Notes: generated by a model from the sequence alone, not told the origin. Positions 33,800-46,617 are shown, counted from the stretch's first letter. The stretch is DNA of 64,000 bases from Erpetoichthys calabaricus (GCF_900747795.2 NC_041404.2:82408950-82472949); one strand, 5' to 3'. A program made the numbers and translations.

Positions 33800-34970
33800 G
33801 AATGTTTTAAAGCTAACATTGCTATACATTTTTTCCGAAAATAAATATACTGGGTCTTTACTAATTTTTTTGTTCAAAGTTCACAAAATGCACTGTTTTG
33901 TGAAGCCAGAACAGCAATAAGTACTGTATGTGAATTAAAAATATGATGTCATGACTAATAAGAATACATGAGGGTTTGGGCAGTTGGGTTACAAAAAAAA
34001 AATTGTACCTTGCCTCGGGCTTTATGAAGAGCGCTGTGAGTGTTGCAAGAAAGCTTGGCAAAATGTGGGTCTATTCAAATGTCCACGTGCCACAAATCAC
34101 CAGAGGGTCCCCACCACATTTGTTGAAATGAATGTCCACACGGTGAGACCAAAACTGGATACTGCTACATACGTTGTAGTCATAATAATTGAAAAGTAAA
34201 AAGGTTTGCGTAGCTTTTGTGCAGAGGTGTATCTGTGTTCAAGCACACTTGCTTGCAAACCATGGATTATATGCATGTCTGCTGTTATGATAGCCATTGC
34301 TGTAATGGAGTCCTTTTCGGGTGGTTTGAATGCTTTTCTCCTGCTGGTCTCAAACTTGGATCTTGACCTTTGCATAGAGAGTGGTAATTAACCTTCTTAT
34401 CCACTCCATCAAAAGAGAAATTGTCTTTGTTCAAGAGGCTTTTCAGCCATCACACACTTCATGCAATTTTTGCATTTTAGTGCTCAAAGAATGATGTGCT
34501 TTAGTTAAAATTAATAACTTTAATTATGCCACTCTTCTATATTCTCCTAAGTATTTAAGGTCCGCTGAGGCTTGCCTTAGTTTAGCAGACACTGTGATGG
34601 AAGTTTGCATTAGGCTGATGATTCAAAAACCATTAAATAATATATTTGCACCGTGCAGCTTTCACCATCTTTCTAAAATACAGCAAGTGGTGGGCAACAA
34701 CAGAACATCTTTGTTTGTGCAGATTCCTAGGGTTTTAATATCTAAAAATAAAAATAAACAAAACATTCTTTAACACAGGAAGGAGCAGACAAGGCGCTTG
34801 TCAAAGGAAATCATGCATCTTGACTCTTTAGCTGGACTGTTCGGGCATTGTGACATGGCATTTTCAAGTCGTTTTCTTGCAAAGTGACCTGGATGATAAT
34901 AAGAAGGTAACTCTTTTAGATTAAATTATACTTAATTTGTCCACAAGAGGAAATAAAAATTTTAGTTTTG
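33800..34970. other. Intergenic DNA, nothing recognised
   Basis: Small open frames on both strands (around 33984-34391), but no domain or gene structure that I can identify. Confidence 0.45.
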
Positions 34971-34985
34971 TTAGTGCAATCTGAA

Positions 34986-35251
34986 GGGCAGCACAGTGGC
35001 GCAGTGGGTAGCGCTGCTGCCTCGCAGTTAGGAGACCCAGGTTTGCTTCCCGGGTCCTCCCTGCGTGGAGTTTGCATGTTCTCCCCATGTCTGCGTGGGT
35101 TTCCTCCCACAGTCCAAAGACATGCAGGTTAGGTGCATTGGTGATCTGAAATCGTCCTTGGTGTGTGTGTGCCCTGCGGTGGGCTGGCGCCCTGCCTGGG
35201 GTTTGTTTGGCTCCCAGGGATTAGGATATATCAGGTTGGATGATGGATGGA
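34986..35251 (+). repeat. tRNA-headed SINE with 14-bp duplication
   Basis: Flanked by TAGTGCAATCTGAA (34972-34985) and TAGTGCAGTCTGAA (35252-35265), one mismatch. The head GTGGCGCAGTGGGTAGCGCT and box B-like GGTTTGCTTCCC, the central domain (GACATGCAGGTTAGGTGCAT) and a GGATGGAT tail are all present. It lacks some of the 3' segment seen in other copies. Confidence 0.92.
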
Positions 35252-35265
35252 TAGTGCAGTCTGAA

Positions 35266-35820
35266 ACCTCAATCAAAGTATTACAGTGAAAGTCATAAAA
35301 GCACATTCTTGTGGAACAGAGAGTCTAGTTTCACAAAACAAGGATAGATAGGCATATGACAGCCCTTATACAGTTCTCTGAATGTTTTAAATTTAATTTT
35401 AAATTTGAACTTAAACACATCTGACATCATCTCGTCTATCTGCTTTGGAACTCCAGTACAGACATTTTCAGTGCCTCCTATTCACAAACCATCAAATACA
35501 GGAAAGTTTCAAAACAGATTGCTTTCAGCACTTCCATTGCACTTGAAAGGATTTGCTTCTTGCAGTTTACCATATTTCCGGACACACACAAAAAAACAAA
35601 AAAGTCTTCGTTGGAGTTTATCTCCTTGTTAAAATGAGTGGACAAATGGAGAGTTTGTAAATTTTTGATGTTTGTTAAGAGTCATAAACCTGGTTGGGAA
35701 TGAAGGGCTGCAATGTGAAAAACCCGGAAAATCTGACAGTCTGTAAAATTCACCCGGATTCCTGTATAGGCGCCTAAAAAGAGGACATTGTTAGGGAAGC
35801 CCGGACATATGATAACCCTA
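35266..35820. other. Intergenic DNA, nothing recognised
   Basis: No gene or repeat that I can support in this stretch. Confidence 0.4.
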
Positions 35821-35824
35821 AGTT

Positions 35825-36040
35825 TCACCATTGTCTGTGTGAAGTTTGCAGGTTCATGCTAATGTTGGGTGGGCTTTGCATAGGTTCTCGTTTCCTCTCA
35901 CTTCTCAGAGATATGTGCAGGTTAGGTTCATCATTGTGTATAATTTGGCTCAGTGTGAAACGTTGTGAGTGTGTGTCCTCTGATGGACTGGGATCTTTGC
36001 CTTGTGCCCAGTGCTTTAGATCTGGTGTTTGACATACGCA
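35825..36040 (+). repeat. Decayed SINE
   Basis: GTGCAGGTTAGGTTCATCAT, then GTGTGTGTCCTCTGATGGAC and CCTTGTGCCCAGTG follow the central-to-3' order of the SINE family, with many substitutions. Older than the other copies. Confidence 0.6.
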
Positions 36041-37160
36041 CCTTAAGCAAATCTCACAAAACAACATTGACTGGTATGACAAATAAGATAACACTGCAGG
36101 CTATTATCATAAGAATGCTGTAGATAACATACTGACTCGCATCTGTCTGTGTCTGTCAGTTCATGTGGTTACTTAATAAACCTGTTAGTAGCAAGAGAGT
36201 CATACAAATGAACGTTGACACCAGCAGTCGAGGATCAATAGTGTTAGTATATGTCCCATAAGCATATGTAAAATTTTGTAGAACCCTACATTCATATATT
36301 ACTATCAACATGTAGTTGGAACTGACTGGACAACTTGCATTTTTACCTTTGTAAGTTATTTTCCAAGTTGTTATTTAACATCTTTACATCTACTGTATGT
36401 CTTAAGAAAATCTTGTCAAATTTCTGCCAAAGTGCATATAATGGCAGTGGGAGAAGACAAACTGACAATGGTACTGAATGATTCTTTATAGTGTAGGGAG
36501 AATTTGGAAGCAAAAATGAAGTGAAGACAAATTTTTAAAACTCACAGTACATTCTTCTCATTTCTATAGGCACTGTTTCTGGAGGGCATAGGGGTAGCTG
36601 CCGACCAATTTCAGAACACTGCTAGAGAATGTTAAAAATCATTTGAAAACTCCATATCAGCTGCATTTGAGTTAATACTTTGCTACAGACTACTAAAGCT
36701 ACATTAAGACTGCAGGTAAAGGTGAATCAATTGAAATTTTGGCTTACATGTACTTTATTTGACTGCTCAAATTAATTTTTTTGGCCAATACAAATTGAAT
36801 AAGACTGCATACCAAATATCCATCCTGAATCAGCAAAATTACTACAAATTAATTCCTCAGTCAGATACTACCTAATTGGCAACGATGAATACCATGTACA
36901 TGCAGACTGCAAATTATATATACAGTGCAAAATGTCCGCAAATGTGTCATTCCACTATGGCAAGTGCTCAAAGTTGCTTTGAATGGATTCATCCTTGCCA
37001 GATCTGTGACGTAAAAACTTATGAAAATGAGAAAGGAGCCGTTAAGCAGAAAAATGTGTATTTTAGAAAACATGTACTGCAATTGGGTTGTATTGGCAAA
37101 CTTTTTTCATTTTTGCATTTCACATTTTCCAATAAAGAATACATGTTTGTAACAAGAGTG
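36041..37160. other. Unassigned intergenic DNA
   Basis: AT-rich. Some small frames (for example 36876-37199) but nothing recognised. Confidence 0.4.
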
Positions 37161-37164
37161 AAAA

Positions 37165-38491
37165 AAACAACACTATTAAAAGTGTCCAGTCTGCAGTAGT
37201 CCACAGCCGGTATTTCAAGGCCCTATGTTGTCCTTTAAGGAATGGCTTTCTTAGTGCCACTTGCCCTGTCACACCTGCAGCACAGAGTCTTCTCTTCACA
37301 GCACACACTGAGACTTGCATTTTTCGATCACTGTTAAGCTGTGCTTGAAACTGTTGTGCTCTGAGGTGCCTATCATGCAAGCTGGTGACCCTTAGAAACA
37401 TGTCTTCTGATTGGGTTGTGATTTTGGGTTTGCCACATCTCTTCCTATCAGAGTTTCTTACAGTTTCCAATTGCATCTCTATTGTGTAGGACACCATACT
37501 TTGCAGTTTCTCTAAATGAAAGGCTTCCACTTCTAAGGGTAATAATGTTCTGTCTCATTTCGTTGGTTAATTTCTTTTTTTCTTGCCATTATCACTAGAA
37601 TATTGTCCAGGGGGTGTAGTAACAGTCTGCTCCAACTCTGCTTTAAGACAGGCAGAGGGTTTTTAAGTAATCAACAGAAGTTGGGACACCTGTGTAAATT
37701 GTTTGCTTCAACTTGGAAGGCTTAATTTACTTCAATTTCTGCAGAAGATCATTAAGTTGTAACCTATTAGTTGCTCCTGGAAACCTGGAAGGTGGCTTAT
37801 ACGTCCTCCGGGCCACGAGGGGGCAACTGCCCTGGATCTTGAGGAGACCACGGGAAAGGAGCAAGGAGGCTCAAGCCCATTGGGGCCCGTGGCCACCGCC
37901 AGGGGCACCCCGAGCCTCATGGAGCTCGGGAAACAGGCACTTCCACCACACCTGGGAAGGTGGAGGAAGATCCTTCCAGGAATGCCTGGAGTGCTTCCGG
38001 GTGCAAGGGCAGCACTTCCGCCACACCAGGAAGTGCTGCTGGAAGAATGTCATCAGGCACCTGGAGTACATCCGGGTGAGAATAAAAGGGGCTGCCTCTC
38101 TACAATCAGGGAGCTAGAGTTGGGAGTGGGAGCAGGACGAAGCTCCAGTGAAGAGAGGAAAGGCGGCCCATGAACAGGGAGAGAAAGACCCGTGTGCAGG
38201 GTGGTTAGTGCTGGGAAGCACTGCGTGCTGTGCGGGACTGTGTTTAGAGAAATAAACGTGTGCTTTTTATAAAGAAGTGGTGTTTGTCTGGTGGTGTTCG
38301 GACCTGGGTCTCACATCTGATATTTCCTTTTTTCAGTTTCTGCTAACATAAAGTTTAAATTTAAACCTTTGGCAGTTTACTGCTCACTGTACCATTTCAC
38401 CATTTTAGGTTATTCATTGCATTTCAATTGATTACATTTGAAGAAACACTTGAAAAACGGACATGTTCTAAAACTTTTGACTGGTAGTGTT
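37165..38491 (-). mobile_element. Tc1-like element, half present, interrupted by an LTR
   Basis: The right end, read on the minus strand, is ACACTACCAGTCAAAAGTTT, a terminal repeat typical of a fish Tc1 family. The minus strand encodes the transposase N-terminus (about 37165-37585): KKEINQRNETE-like start, then CGKPKITTQSEDMFLRV, AVKRRLCAAGVTGQVALRKP, the DNA-binding region. The catalytic half and the other terminus are missing. An LTR-like unit lies inside (about 37750-38321). Confidence 0.8.
37750..38321 (+). mobile_element. Solo LTR-like unit inside the Tc1 element (fossil)
   Basis: GC-rich unit with a TATA-like AATAAAAGG (about 38083), an AATAAACG signal (about 38251) and the end GGTCTCACA at 38321, all in plus orientation. 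Its layout matches the solo LTRs elsewhere in the window. I could not fix its left edge or a flanking duplication, so the start is approximate. Confidence 0.6.
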
Positions 38492-39275
38492 TGTGATAAA
38501 GAAAATTGTAAGTCTATTTGCAAAAGAGACTCATTTTATTAGCTAGAACAAAATGTGCAGTCTTTCAAAACCACTCAACAGTCAGTCATTGATAAAGTCA
38601 ATGGATGTGTGTGACCCATTTCTTTTTAAGTGGATTGAGACACAAATGTTATGTATTGCCTATAATTATTTTACACTTAACAATCTCTCAGATATTTTTA
38701 AAAATACTCAGATATAGTGGGCCACAAGAAAAGCATGTGCTGAGCTCCTTTAAGCATCTCACACCCAGACAGAAAGCAGTTAATACGGCGTGGGTCTATT
38801 TAAGCACTCAGGCTTGAAATAACTGAGGCACAAGGAAATATTGTTGGCTCATGAGCAGAATCCTCCAGAGGGGGCTCTGTTGTTTCCATTATGTGAGCGT
38901 GCATTTATTATTGGCATCAAGCTAACAGGGTAAAGAGCCAGTTTAAGTATTCTTAGTACCTGGTCTATAAAAGATGAGGTTAAAAAGCAAAGGAAGTACC
39001 TATCTAGGCTGTCTGCAGTCTTGGCCTCTTGGTAATTTTCAAATAAAAAAAGACATTTGCAGTCAGTGCACACAATAAATGTCTAGACAGAAAAAAATTA
39101 GATAATTCTTCTATTGTTTTGTGGCACTGCCACATTGCAATGTTATTTTTTGCTGTTTGTCTTTCTGGCCTGCATGTGTGGGCAAAGAATATAATCTGTA
39201 CAAGCCATTTTAAAGTAGAATGGTGATTGTCAGCAGCACCCCTGAAGGCAGGATGTCAGATTGTTTACCCAGTTT
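38492..39275. other. Intergenic DNA, nothing recognised
   Basis: No gene or repeat that I can support. Confidence 0.4.
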
Positions 39276-39279
39276 CCAG

Positions 39280-39970
39280 GATCTTCTTCTTCTTTCGGCT
39301 GCTCCCGTTAGGGTTGCCACAGCAGATCATCTTCTTCCATATCTTTCTGTCCTCTGCATCATGTTCTGTTACACCCACCACCTGCATGTCCTCTCTCACC
39401 ACATCCATAAACCTTTTCTTAGGCCTCTTTTTCTCTTGCCTGGCAGCTCTATCCTTAACATCCTTCTCCTGATATACTCAGCATCTCTCCTCTGCACATG
39501 TCCAAACCAACGCAATCTCACCTCTCTGACTTTGTCTGCAAACCGTCCAACTTGAGCTGACCCCCTAATGTACTCATTTCTAATCCTATCCATCCTCACC
39601 ACACCCAATGCAAATATTAGCATCTTTAACTCTGCCACCTCCAGCTCTGTCTCCTGCTTTCTGGTCAGTGCCACCGTCTCCAACCCATATAACATAGCTG
39701 GTCTCACTACCGTCCTGTAGACCTTCCCTTTCACTCTTGCTGATACCCGTCTGTCACAAATCACTCCTGACATTCTTCTCCACCCATTCCACCCTGCCTG
39801 CACTCTCTTTCTCACCTCTCTTCCACAATCCCCATTACTCTGTACTGTTGATCCCAAGTATTTAAACTCATCCACCTTTGCCTGCTCTACTCCCTGCATC
39901 CTCACCATTCCACTGACCTCCCTCTCATTTACATACATGTCTCCAGGATCTGTTTGTATAATTTGCATAA
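39280..39970 (-). mobile_element. LINE fragment, C-terminal region of the RT protein
   Basis: An open frame of 193 residues on the minus strand (39396-39977) reads DEFKYLGSTVQSNGD, VKGKVYRTVVRPAMLYGLET, VVRMDRIRNEYIRG and VRLRWFGHVQRRDAEYIRR. This is the region after the RT active site found in many fish LINEs. It is open and well kept, so fairly young, but the RT core and endonuclease are missing. It is distinct from the RTE-like copies at 5715 and 28621. Confidence 0.82.
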
Positions 39971-39977
39971 ATTGCAC

Positions 39978-40335
39978 CGTTTATCAAGATGGAGAGGGAA
40001 ACCAATCAGAGGCTGCTTTGGGTCTTCATAACACTTATAAAACATCAGTAGAGTAGATATTCATCCCTGCAATGTAGACTTGTAAAATAACTCCACTTTC
40101 GAGTGGTCTGAGGTGGCTTAAGTGAGACATATGTCTCTTTTTTTTGCATACTTCAATATAAGAATTGGGAATTCTTCATATTCATAACTAATTTTATCAG
40201 CATATCAAATGCAACGTTGCACCAAGATGAATAACCGCTTTACTGATGCTCTGTAAGTGACATAAACAACAAAACAAGCCTATGTTAAGATCTTGTTATG
40301 TAATGGTAAATGAGTAATAGATGTACCTAAATTAA
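39978..40335. other. Intergenic DNA, nothing recognised
   Basis: Short AT-rich stretch before the LTR element. Confidence 0.4.
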
Positions 40336-40339
40336 GGTG

Positions 40340-40863
40340 TGTGATATGTGGCCGGCCTTTCATCCCGGCCAATACCCCCAGGCCACCAGGTGGAGCCCTT
40401 CCTGCTTTTATTCTCAGCCCTGTTAGATAACTTGGGGCCCGCTAGAGGATGCTGCAGGGAGGCACAGAGACTATTTGCCTTACGCCCAGGAAGTACGTCA
40501 GTCACGTAGACAAAGGGAATGATGTGCTTCCTGGGTGAAGAAAAGAAAGATTTTTTATCTGACCCGGAAGTGTTCCAGATCACATGGACAGAGAGGTTGA
40601 AACGCTTCCGGGTCAAGGACTATAAAAAGGACAGTGAAACACCAGAGCGTGGAGCTGAGCTGGGTGGAAGGGAGGCAATGCGTCTCGGAGTGGAGGATTG
40701 TATTGATTGTTTATTTGATTATTGATTTGTTATATGAGTATTGTGGAGTGTAGGTGCTTTGTGCACTTTAATATTGTCCACATAAATAATTATTGGACTT
40801 TTACCTGGTGTCTGAAGAGTGGTCAGAGGGTTCAAGGGGTCGAGAGGACCTCAATCTGTCACA
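40340..40863 (+). repeat. 5' LTR
   Basis: 524 bp. Contains a TATA-like CTATAAAAAGGA (about 40621) and the terminal TGTGA/TCACA inverted repeat. Pairs with the LTR at 42542. Confidence 0.88.
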
Positions 40864-41001
40864 GTGGCGTAGTTGGCAGGATTTTCTGGCCATCAGTTTG
40901 GCACAGGACCTGTTTAAAAATTTCTGTGGACAGAGAACCCTAAGACGGCAGCGTCAGGACACGCAGTAACATCGTCAGAACCTGCCTGCACCAAGTCCGT
41001 T

Positions 41002-42519
41002 ATGGGGAAGAAGAGAGGTAAGCAGAGCGGCAGCGCCAGCGGAGCAGCTCTTTTCATAATGGCCGACACTCGGGAGGAGCGTAGGAGCGACCACACGGAT
41101 CGGGAGAAGCCTATGGAGGAGGACTGCAACGAGGTATGTGCCGGGGAAATAATTGCTGATAAGTTTAAAATAACTCACTTTGTACCTTGCACATATCTCA
41201 GAAAAAATCATCCGGAGGCTCTGATGGATGCAGACAAGGCTCCCACTGATGGTGGCACGCTCTTGTTCGAGCCGCTGAGAGGGACAAAAGACTTCCGCAT
41301 GTTGGCAGCCAGAGAGGGACGCGTGACCCAACCCGAAGCTTTCTGGGAAGGAGGAGGTCCATATCCCGCTGTTTGCTCCTTCGTTGAAGAAAAAACGGAC
41401 TTGGACTTTCTAAAGGGGAAGGGGGAGGCGAGCAAAGCACCGCTCACCCCGCAAGAAGGTAAGGAGGGCCGGGAAGTGGCCGATTGGTCTGTCAACAAAT
41501 TAATAAAGACAGACTGCAGTTTGCCAAAGAAGGCAACCTGTCCCTCAGACGAAAAGAAGTCCAAATCCCAGAAGCCTCCGTGAAGCCCGTCAGAGCACGT
41601 GTTGACAGCGGACATGCTCATTGGCTCCTGGCCGGCAGGTAAGAAAAACAAGGAAGTAAACTTGCCTCCGGTCGAAATAAATGACTTTGTAGAAGTGCGG
41701 GAACTCGAGAAATTAATCGAGCCCGTGCAAGGTATTTTACAGATGATGATGGCGATAAAGAAGATCATCGAAGATCTGGGAGCGACGACCAAAGCGCCTT
41801 TGAGATGGGTGAATGAGTACCTGCGGCGTTTGGGACGAGAGCCTCCCGTCTTATATGATTTGGCGGTACAGGTGAGTCATATCGGTACCATACAGCATAA
41901 AGGGACTCAGTGTGATCCGGGCCCGCGTTTAATAAGTAGCGGGTGCAAAAGCATTGCGAGCCCTACAAAAGAATGTGGGTTAGTGACAGAAGGGGCAGAG
42001 GAAGCGCCGATCGACTCAGAGCAGCTGGGAAGTGCTGTCTCCAGGAACGACACGGTGCTGAAGACGCCGCCTCCTTACATTAAAAAAATCAAAGGGGATT
42101 CAGACAGTGAAAGGGCTCTCTTTAAGTAATAGAGAGACCCAAACTGTGAACAACCCTAGATTAAGAAGGAGATCCCAAAAAAGAAAATGGGGTCTCCTAA
42201 CAAAATAGATAAAAGGACTGAGAGCACAGTGGCGGCCATGGAACCTCCCTCGGCGGAGAAAAGGGTGGAGCCAGACGTACCAATGTGGTTCCAGTCTCAC
42301 GGAGGAAGGCGACCAGGAGGACAGCGGATCTGCTATAACTGTTGTCTCCCGGGCCATGTATGGCGAGGTTGTCCTCGGAGGACAGGGGATCAGAGGGATT
42401 CCCGTTATAACGTTCCCCCAAGGTTCTCCGGGGAGGCTAGACAACCTTGTCAAGGACCGACTTACAGATCCTCCTGGAGGAAGACGTCCCTCACGGGGGC
42501 TGGACGCTCAAAATCATAA
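41002..42519 (+). pseudogene. gag-like region with zinc knuckle (fossil)
   Basis: A coding-like region between the LTRs, starting MGKKRGKQ and ending just before the 3' LTR. Near its end it has a retroviral-type zinc knuckle, C-x2-C-x4-H-x4-C (42331-42372), the nucleic-acid-binding signature of Gag nucleocapsids. No protease, RT or integrase follows. Broken (about two interruptions). Confidence 0.8.
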
Positions 42520-42541
42520 TTTTTCGCTGAGAGGAGGGTAC

Positions 42542-43111
42542 TGTGATATGTGGCCGGCCTTTCATCCCGGCCAATACGCCCAGGCCGCCAGGTGGAGCCC
42601 TTCCTGCAGCATGGAGGTGCCCTGAATGCCAGCAGGGAATACTGGACAATGTAATTTTTATTCTCAGCCCTGTTGGATACCTTGGGGCCCACTAGAGGAC
42701 GCTGCAGGGAGGCACAGAGACTATTTGCCTTACGCCCAGGAAGTATGTCAGAGTCACGTGGACAAAGGGAACGATGTGCTTCCTGGGTGAAGAAAAGAAG
42801 GATTTTCTATCTGACCCGGAAGTGTTCCAGATCACATGGACAGAAAGGTTGAAACGCTTCCAGGTCAAGGATTATAAAAAGGACAGTGAAACACCAGAGT
42901 GTGGAGCTGAGCTGGGTGGAAGGGTGGCAACGCGTCTGGGAGTGGAGGATTGTATTGATTATTTGATTATTGATTTATTATATGAGTATTGTGGAGTGTA
43001 GGTGCTTTGTGCACTTTAATATTGTCCATATAAATAATTATTGGACTTTTACCTGGTGTCTGAAGTGTGATCAGAGGGTTCAAGGGGTCAAGAGGACCTC
43101 AATCTGTCACA
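42542..43111 (+). repeat. 3' LTR
   Basis: 570 bp, about 50 bp longer than the 5' LTR because of one block near its start. Otherwise closely similar. Confidence 0.88.
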
Positions 43112-43159
43112 GGTGTTACCCTTTTTTTTAATCAATGTAGTTCCAATAACTTAATTGTC

Positions 43160-43163
<4 letters not shown>

Positions 43164-43220
<57 letters not shown>
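43164..43220. repeat. (TA)n microsatellite
   Basis: About 27 TA units in a row. Confidence 0.95.
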
Positions 43221-43222
<2 letters not shown>

Positions 43223-43751
43223 CTGCAAAATAACTTACATAAATAGGCAACAGATATAATAATTAGAGTAACTCCTGCAAACTTTGACCTTACAGTTGAA
43301 TCATTCAATTCCAGTTTAAGCAATGGTGTTTTGTAGAACTTTGTTTTGGCCAGAGGCTGCATGGTGGGCAAGTTTCTTTCAGGGACTTCAGTTTTTTTGC
43401 AGAATCGAAAGACACACATGGCACATTAGAGGTTTGCGTTGGCACTGGATTCCTGTGAGGTGCAACATAAAAATTGGGAGAAAGGGACTTTTTACTCTAA
43501 GGTGGGCAGTAATGGAGTTTTAGATTTCAGATTATAGGATAAATGTCAATGACAAATTGCCTGTAATGATTAGTTTTACTCCAGTAGAGACTTTTGTTGC
43601 TTTGAATATACTGTAAACAAAAAACATCATCTTACAAACAATGTTGTCTTGTTTATGTATTAAAAATCCATTTGTAATATTGTTATATTTATTGTATCAT
43701 TTTTGAACACCAGATACTCAAAGCAAATTGAGTCAAGAAATATGCAAAGGG
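43221..43751. other. Intergenic DNA, nothing recognised
   Basis: No gene or repeat that I can support. Confidence 0.4.
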
Positions 43752-43755
43752 GTAG

Positions 43756-44353
43756 TGTGGATAGTAGGGGGTGCTCCAGCCCCCCAAATACACACCCCCC
43801 AAACACAACACAAACAGGCACAGACACAGGTTAAAAAGCAAAGAGTTTATTTTGGGAAAACTCTTCTTTTATAAGGGTTTCCCACCACCTCAGCCACAAG
43901 TACAGCAAGCACAATACAGCACACTCCTTGTCTTTTCCTCTCTCTGTCTCTCACTGCTTCCTCCACTCCTCTCATAAGCTTCGTCCTCTTCCTCCTCCTG
44001 ACTCCGGCTCCATGATGTGAGGCTGGCAGCTCCTTTTATTTTAACCACCACAGAAATGCTCCTGACTTTCTGCACATGTGGTCTGGCAGCACTTCCAGGT
44101 GAGGCAGAAACCCAATGATGTATGGCCTCCCCAATCCTGCAGCTTCCCCTGGCAGCCCCCATGGGACACAACAGGTATCTCTTCTGGGACTACAATATCC
44201 GGCATGCCTTGCGGGCATCCATGTGGGAATCTGAGCCTGGGCTTGCTGCAATCTAGTCCCCTGGGGGAGATAAAGCCCTCTATAAGCTGTATCCCCTTGT
44301 CCCTCCATCCCGAGGGCATCTAGGCCAGGAAAGGATGCCTTCCGTCCTTCACA
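43756..44353 (-). mobile_element. Solo LTR (fossil)
   Basis: A 598-bp unit starting TGTGGATAG and ending CCTTCACA, flanked by the 4-bp duplication GTAG (43752-43755 and 44354-44357). On the minus strand it has a TATA-like TAAAATAAAAGG (about 44035) and an AATAAACTC signal (about 43846). Confidence 0.85.
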
Positions 44354-44357
44354 GTAG

Positions 44358-45715
44358 TCATATCCAGCCAGTATAGCACAATTAAAAAAAGATGGTGAAG
44401 TAAGAAATTTGTTTTCATTGGTTTTTAATTACGGTGAAATGGAATTGAACTATCTGAGCTGTGACAAAATGTAACAAAGGTTTAAGGTACAAATGATCTG
44501 AAGTGGGCAACAATGGCTAGATATGCAGGCAGAGAGTCTGTGGAAGCAAGCGGGTGTGGAATTAATAATTAATTAACTGTATTATTGACACTAACTTGAC
44601 TCAGTTAGCAGTTCCCTTGCGACATCTACTGTAAGAGTAGTGTTTCTTCCAGGTTTGAGTTCTTCCTCCTACAAGAGGACATCGCATCACAATACATAAA
44701 AAAACTGGTTTCAGAAAATCAGTTCATGAATGGTCTCAAAACATCCAGTTGTTCCTGCCCATAATAAAACATTTCTCAATAATCTCACACTATTACTACT
44801 ATTACTACTACTAAAGCACTCTTCCAATATATTTTATGTGGTCCTTGTGAAATATCATCTGAATAAACAACTAAAAAGACACATTAAAACACATTCATTC
44901 ATTTACAAACAAATTAAAAAGAGTTTAATTTACAAATCCATAGTGCATCAGCTTGTATTTACATTAGTCATAATTAGTGTTAAGTGCTGTTTTCTACTTA
45001 TCATATAATGAAGTACTTATCAGGCTGCTAGTATTTATTACTGTAGATTTAATAAAATCTGTAAACATTCAGGAGTGGGAAACATAAATTGATTGTATTA
45101 GAGGTTCTGTCTTTCATACACAACAGAGTGTTTTATTATTAACTAGAATAACACAAACATTAACTGGTCATGTAAATTTTCTCAAAAGTATTCATTAACT
45201 GTTCTGGTTTTTGGTGCAGAGACAATATAATCACATTGATACAAGACAGTGCTAGAGATGCTGTCAGGCAGCCATTATTTTTCCCCAGATCAGTTAAATG
45301 TAGCTAGTAATTCCTCATTCCTTCACAAACAAGAAGATCTTAGTTTTATTATATAACAGGAAGTTTCTTCGTTGTCAGGCATGAGCATGCAGGCTTCTTA
45401 GAGCTGTCTGGACTAGAGTCTGTGAAAGGGGGCACAGCAACTGTTTTGAAACTAAGAAGTTTCTCTGGATGTTCCTCTCATCACTCTGCCAACTTGTTAC
45501 CTACTGTAGCTTGACAGCCGTATTGATCGAGCTGTATAAATCACTGCCCAATTCGAAGCGTAATGGTGTTACATACTGTTTGCATTGCTTCCTTTCATAT
45601 GTTTTTAGCCCCTATGTTTCCTGCTTTGCTTTGTCTCTCTTTTTTTGCCTTTCTGTAGCCTCCAAAGCCCTGGCTGTAGTGATGACTTATGGATTGGCTT
45701 GTGCCCCATCTTAAA
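44358..45715. other. Unassigned intergenic DNA
   Basis: About 1.36 kb, AT-rich, no gene or repeat structure recognised. Confidence 0.4.
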
Positions 45716-45717
45716 GC

Positions 45718-46070
45718 AGGGGTGTTGAACTCCAGTTCTGGAGGGCTGCAGTGGCTGCAGGTTTTCATTCTAACCATCTTATTAATTAGGGACCTATTTT
45801 TGCTGCTAATTAACTTCTTTTGCCTTAGTTTTAATTAACTTGACTGAAGCCCTCTTAGCTATTCCTTTTTTCCTTAATTAGCAGCCAAACAATGATGAGA
45901 CACAAAACAAACAGTGTTCTTAGAAAATCAACAGTTTTGGAAATGCCTGCTGTGGCAGAATGAGAGCAGCAATAAGCCATGGAATTAAATGCCATGTTTA
46001 ATTAATAGCAAGAACTGGCTTCTCATTAAGAAAATGGTTGGAGTAAAATTGGTTGGAGTTTGAAGCCCCA
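45718..46070. mobile_element. hAT-type MITE, degenerate right end
   Basis: Left end CAGGGGTGTTGAACTCCAGT then GGAGGGCTGCAGTGGCTGCA, similar in style to the MITEs at 816 and 7340 but a different family. The right end (GTTGGAGTTTGAAGCCCCAA) is an imperfect inverted match, and no clear flanking duplication remains. Confidence 0.6.
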
Positions 46071-46617
46071 ATTTAGCTGGTCATCTGTTGGCTCGTTTCA
46101 CATCGCACTTCTGTTTGGCTGCCATTTAATGGAGAAAAGAAACATTTCAAAGGACTGAATCCTTAAAAACAGGGCTATTAAAATGAAGGGGAAAGAAGTT
46201 AGTCAGCAGTGAAAACTGGTCACTGATCAGGAAAAGGGTTAGAATTAGTGATGGGAACTCTGGCTCTTTTCAAAGCTTCGGCTCTTTTGGTTCGGCTCCC
46301 TTTAAAGAGCCGGCTCTTACGGCTCCCAAATGGCTCTTCGTTTAGTATCACTTGCATGCTTATATTTTAGCCTAATTAAGCAATTATGAATGGTTTGTGT
46401 ATAAGCAATTTCTTATTCATTGTTTTCACACATTACGTATTTTTATGCATTTTTTCATTACAAAAAATACACAGTTACTATTGTTTAACATTTTAATAAA
46501 AGCTTTAAATGAACAACTTAACACAAAACCACAGCAAACACAGCAAACAAATTACAGTAAATAAAGGCCAAACTCAACAACAACAACGCAACACTATGAC
46601 TCTTTGAATAAAAGTTT

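Larger units (their letters stand above)
40340..43111 (+). mobile_element. LTR retrotransposon with gag only (fossil)
   Basis: Two direct LTRs (40340-40863 and 42542-43111), both TGTGA...TCACA, flanked by the 4-bp duplication GGTG (40336-40339 and 43112-43115). A primer-binding-like GTGGCGTAGTTGGCAGG follows the first LTR, and a purine-rich GAGAGGAGGG precedes the second. The 1.7-kb interior encodes only a gag-like region and no pol. It is therefore non-autonomous and would have relied on a related element's enzymes. The two LTRs differ by roughly one base in 20 plus one 50-bp length difference, so the insertion is moderately young. The gag region is broken in a small number of places (about two). 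Family not assigned; Ty3-like or ERV-like. Confidence 0.88.

Noticed and set aside
24836-40335. UBE2D1 exons downstream of CISD1, as in human
   Set aside because: No E2-fold exon was recognised. Short exons could be missed by eye, but nothing supports a call.
41208-41792. 194-codon minus-strand frame in the LTR element
   Set aside because: Antisense shadow of the gag-like region.
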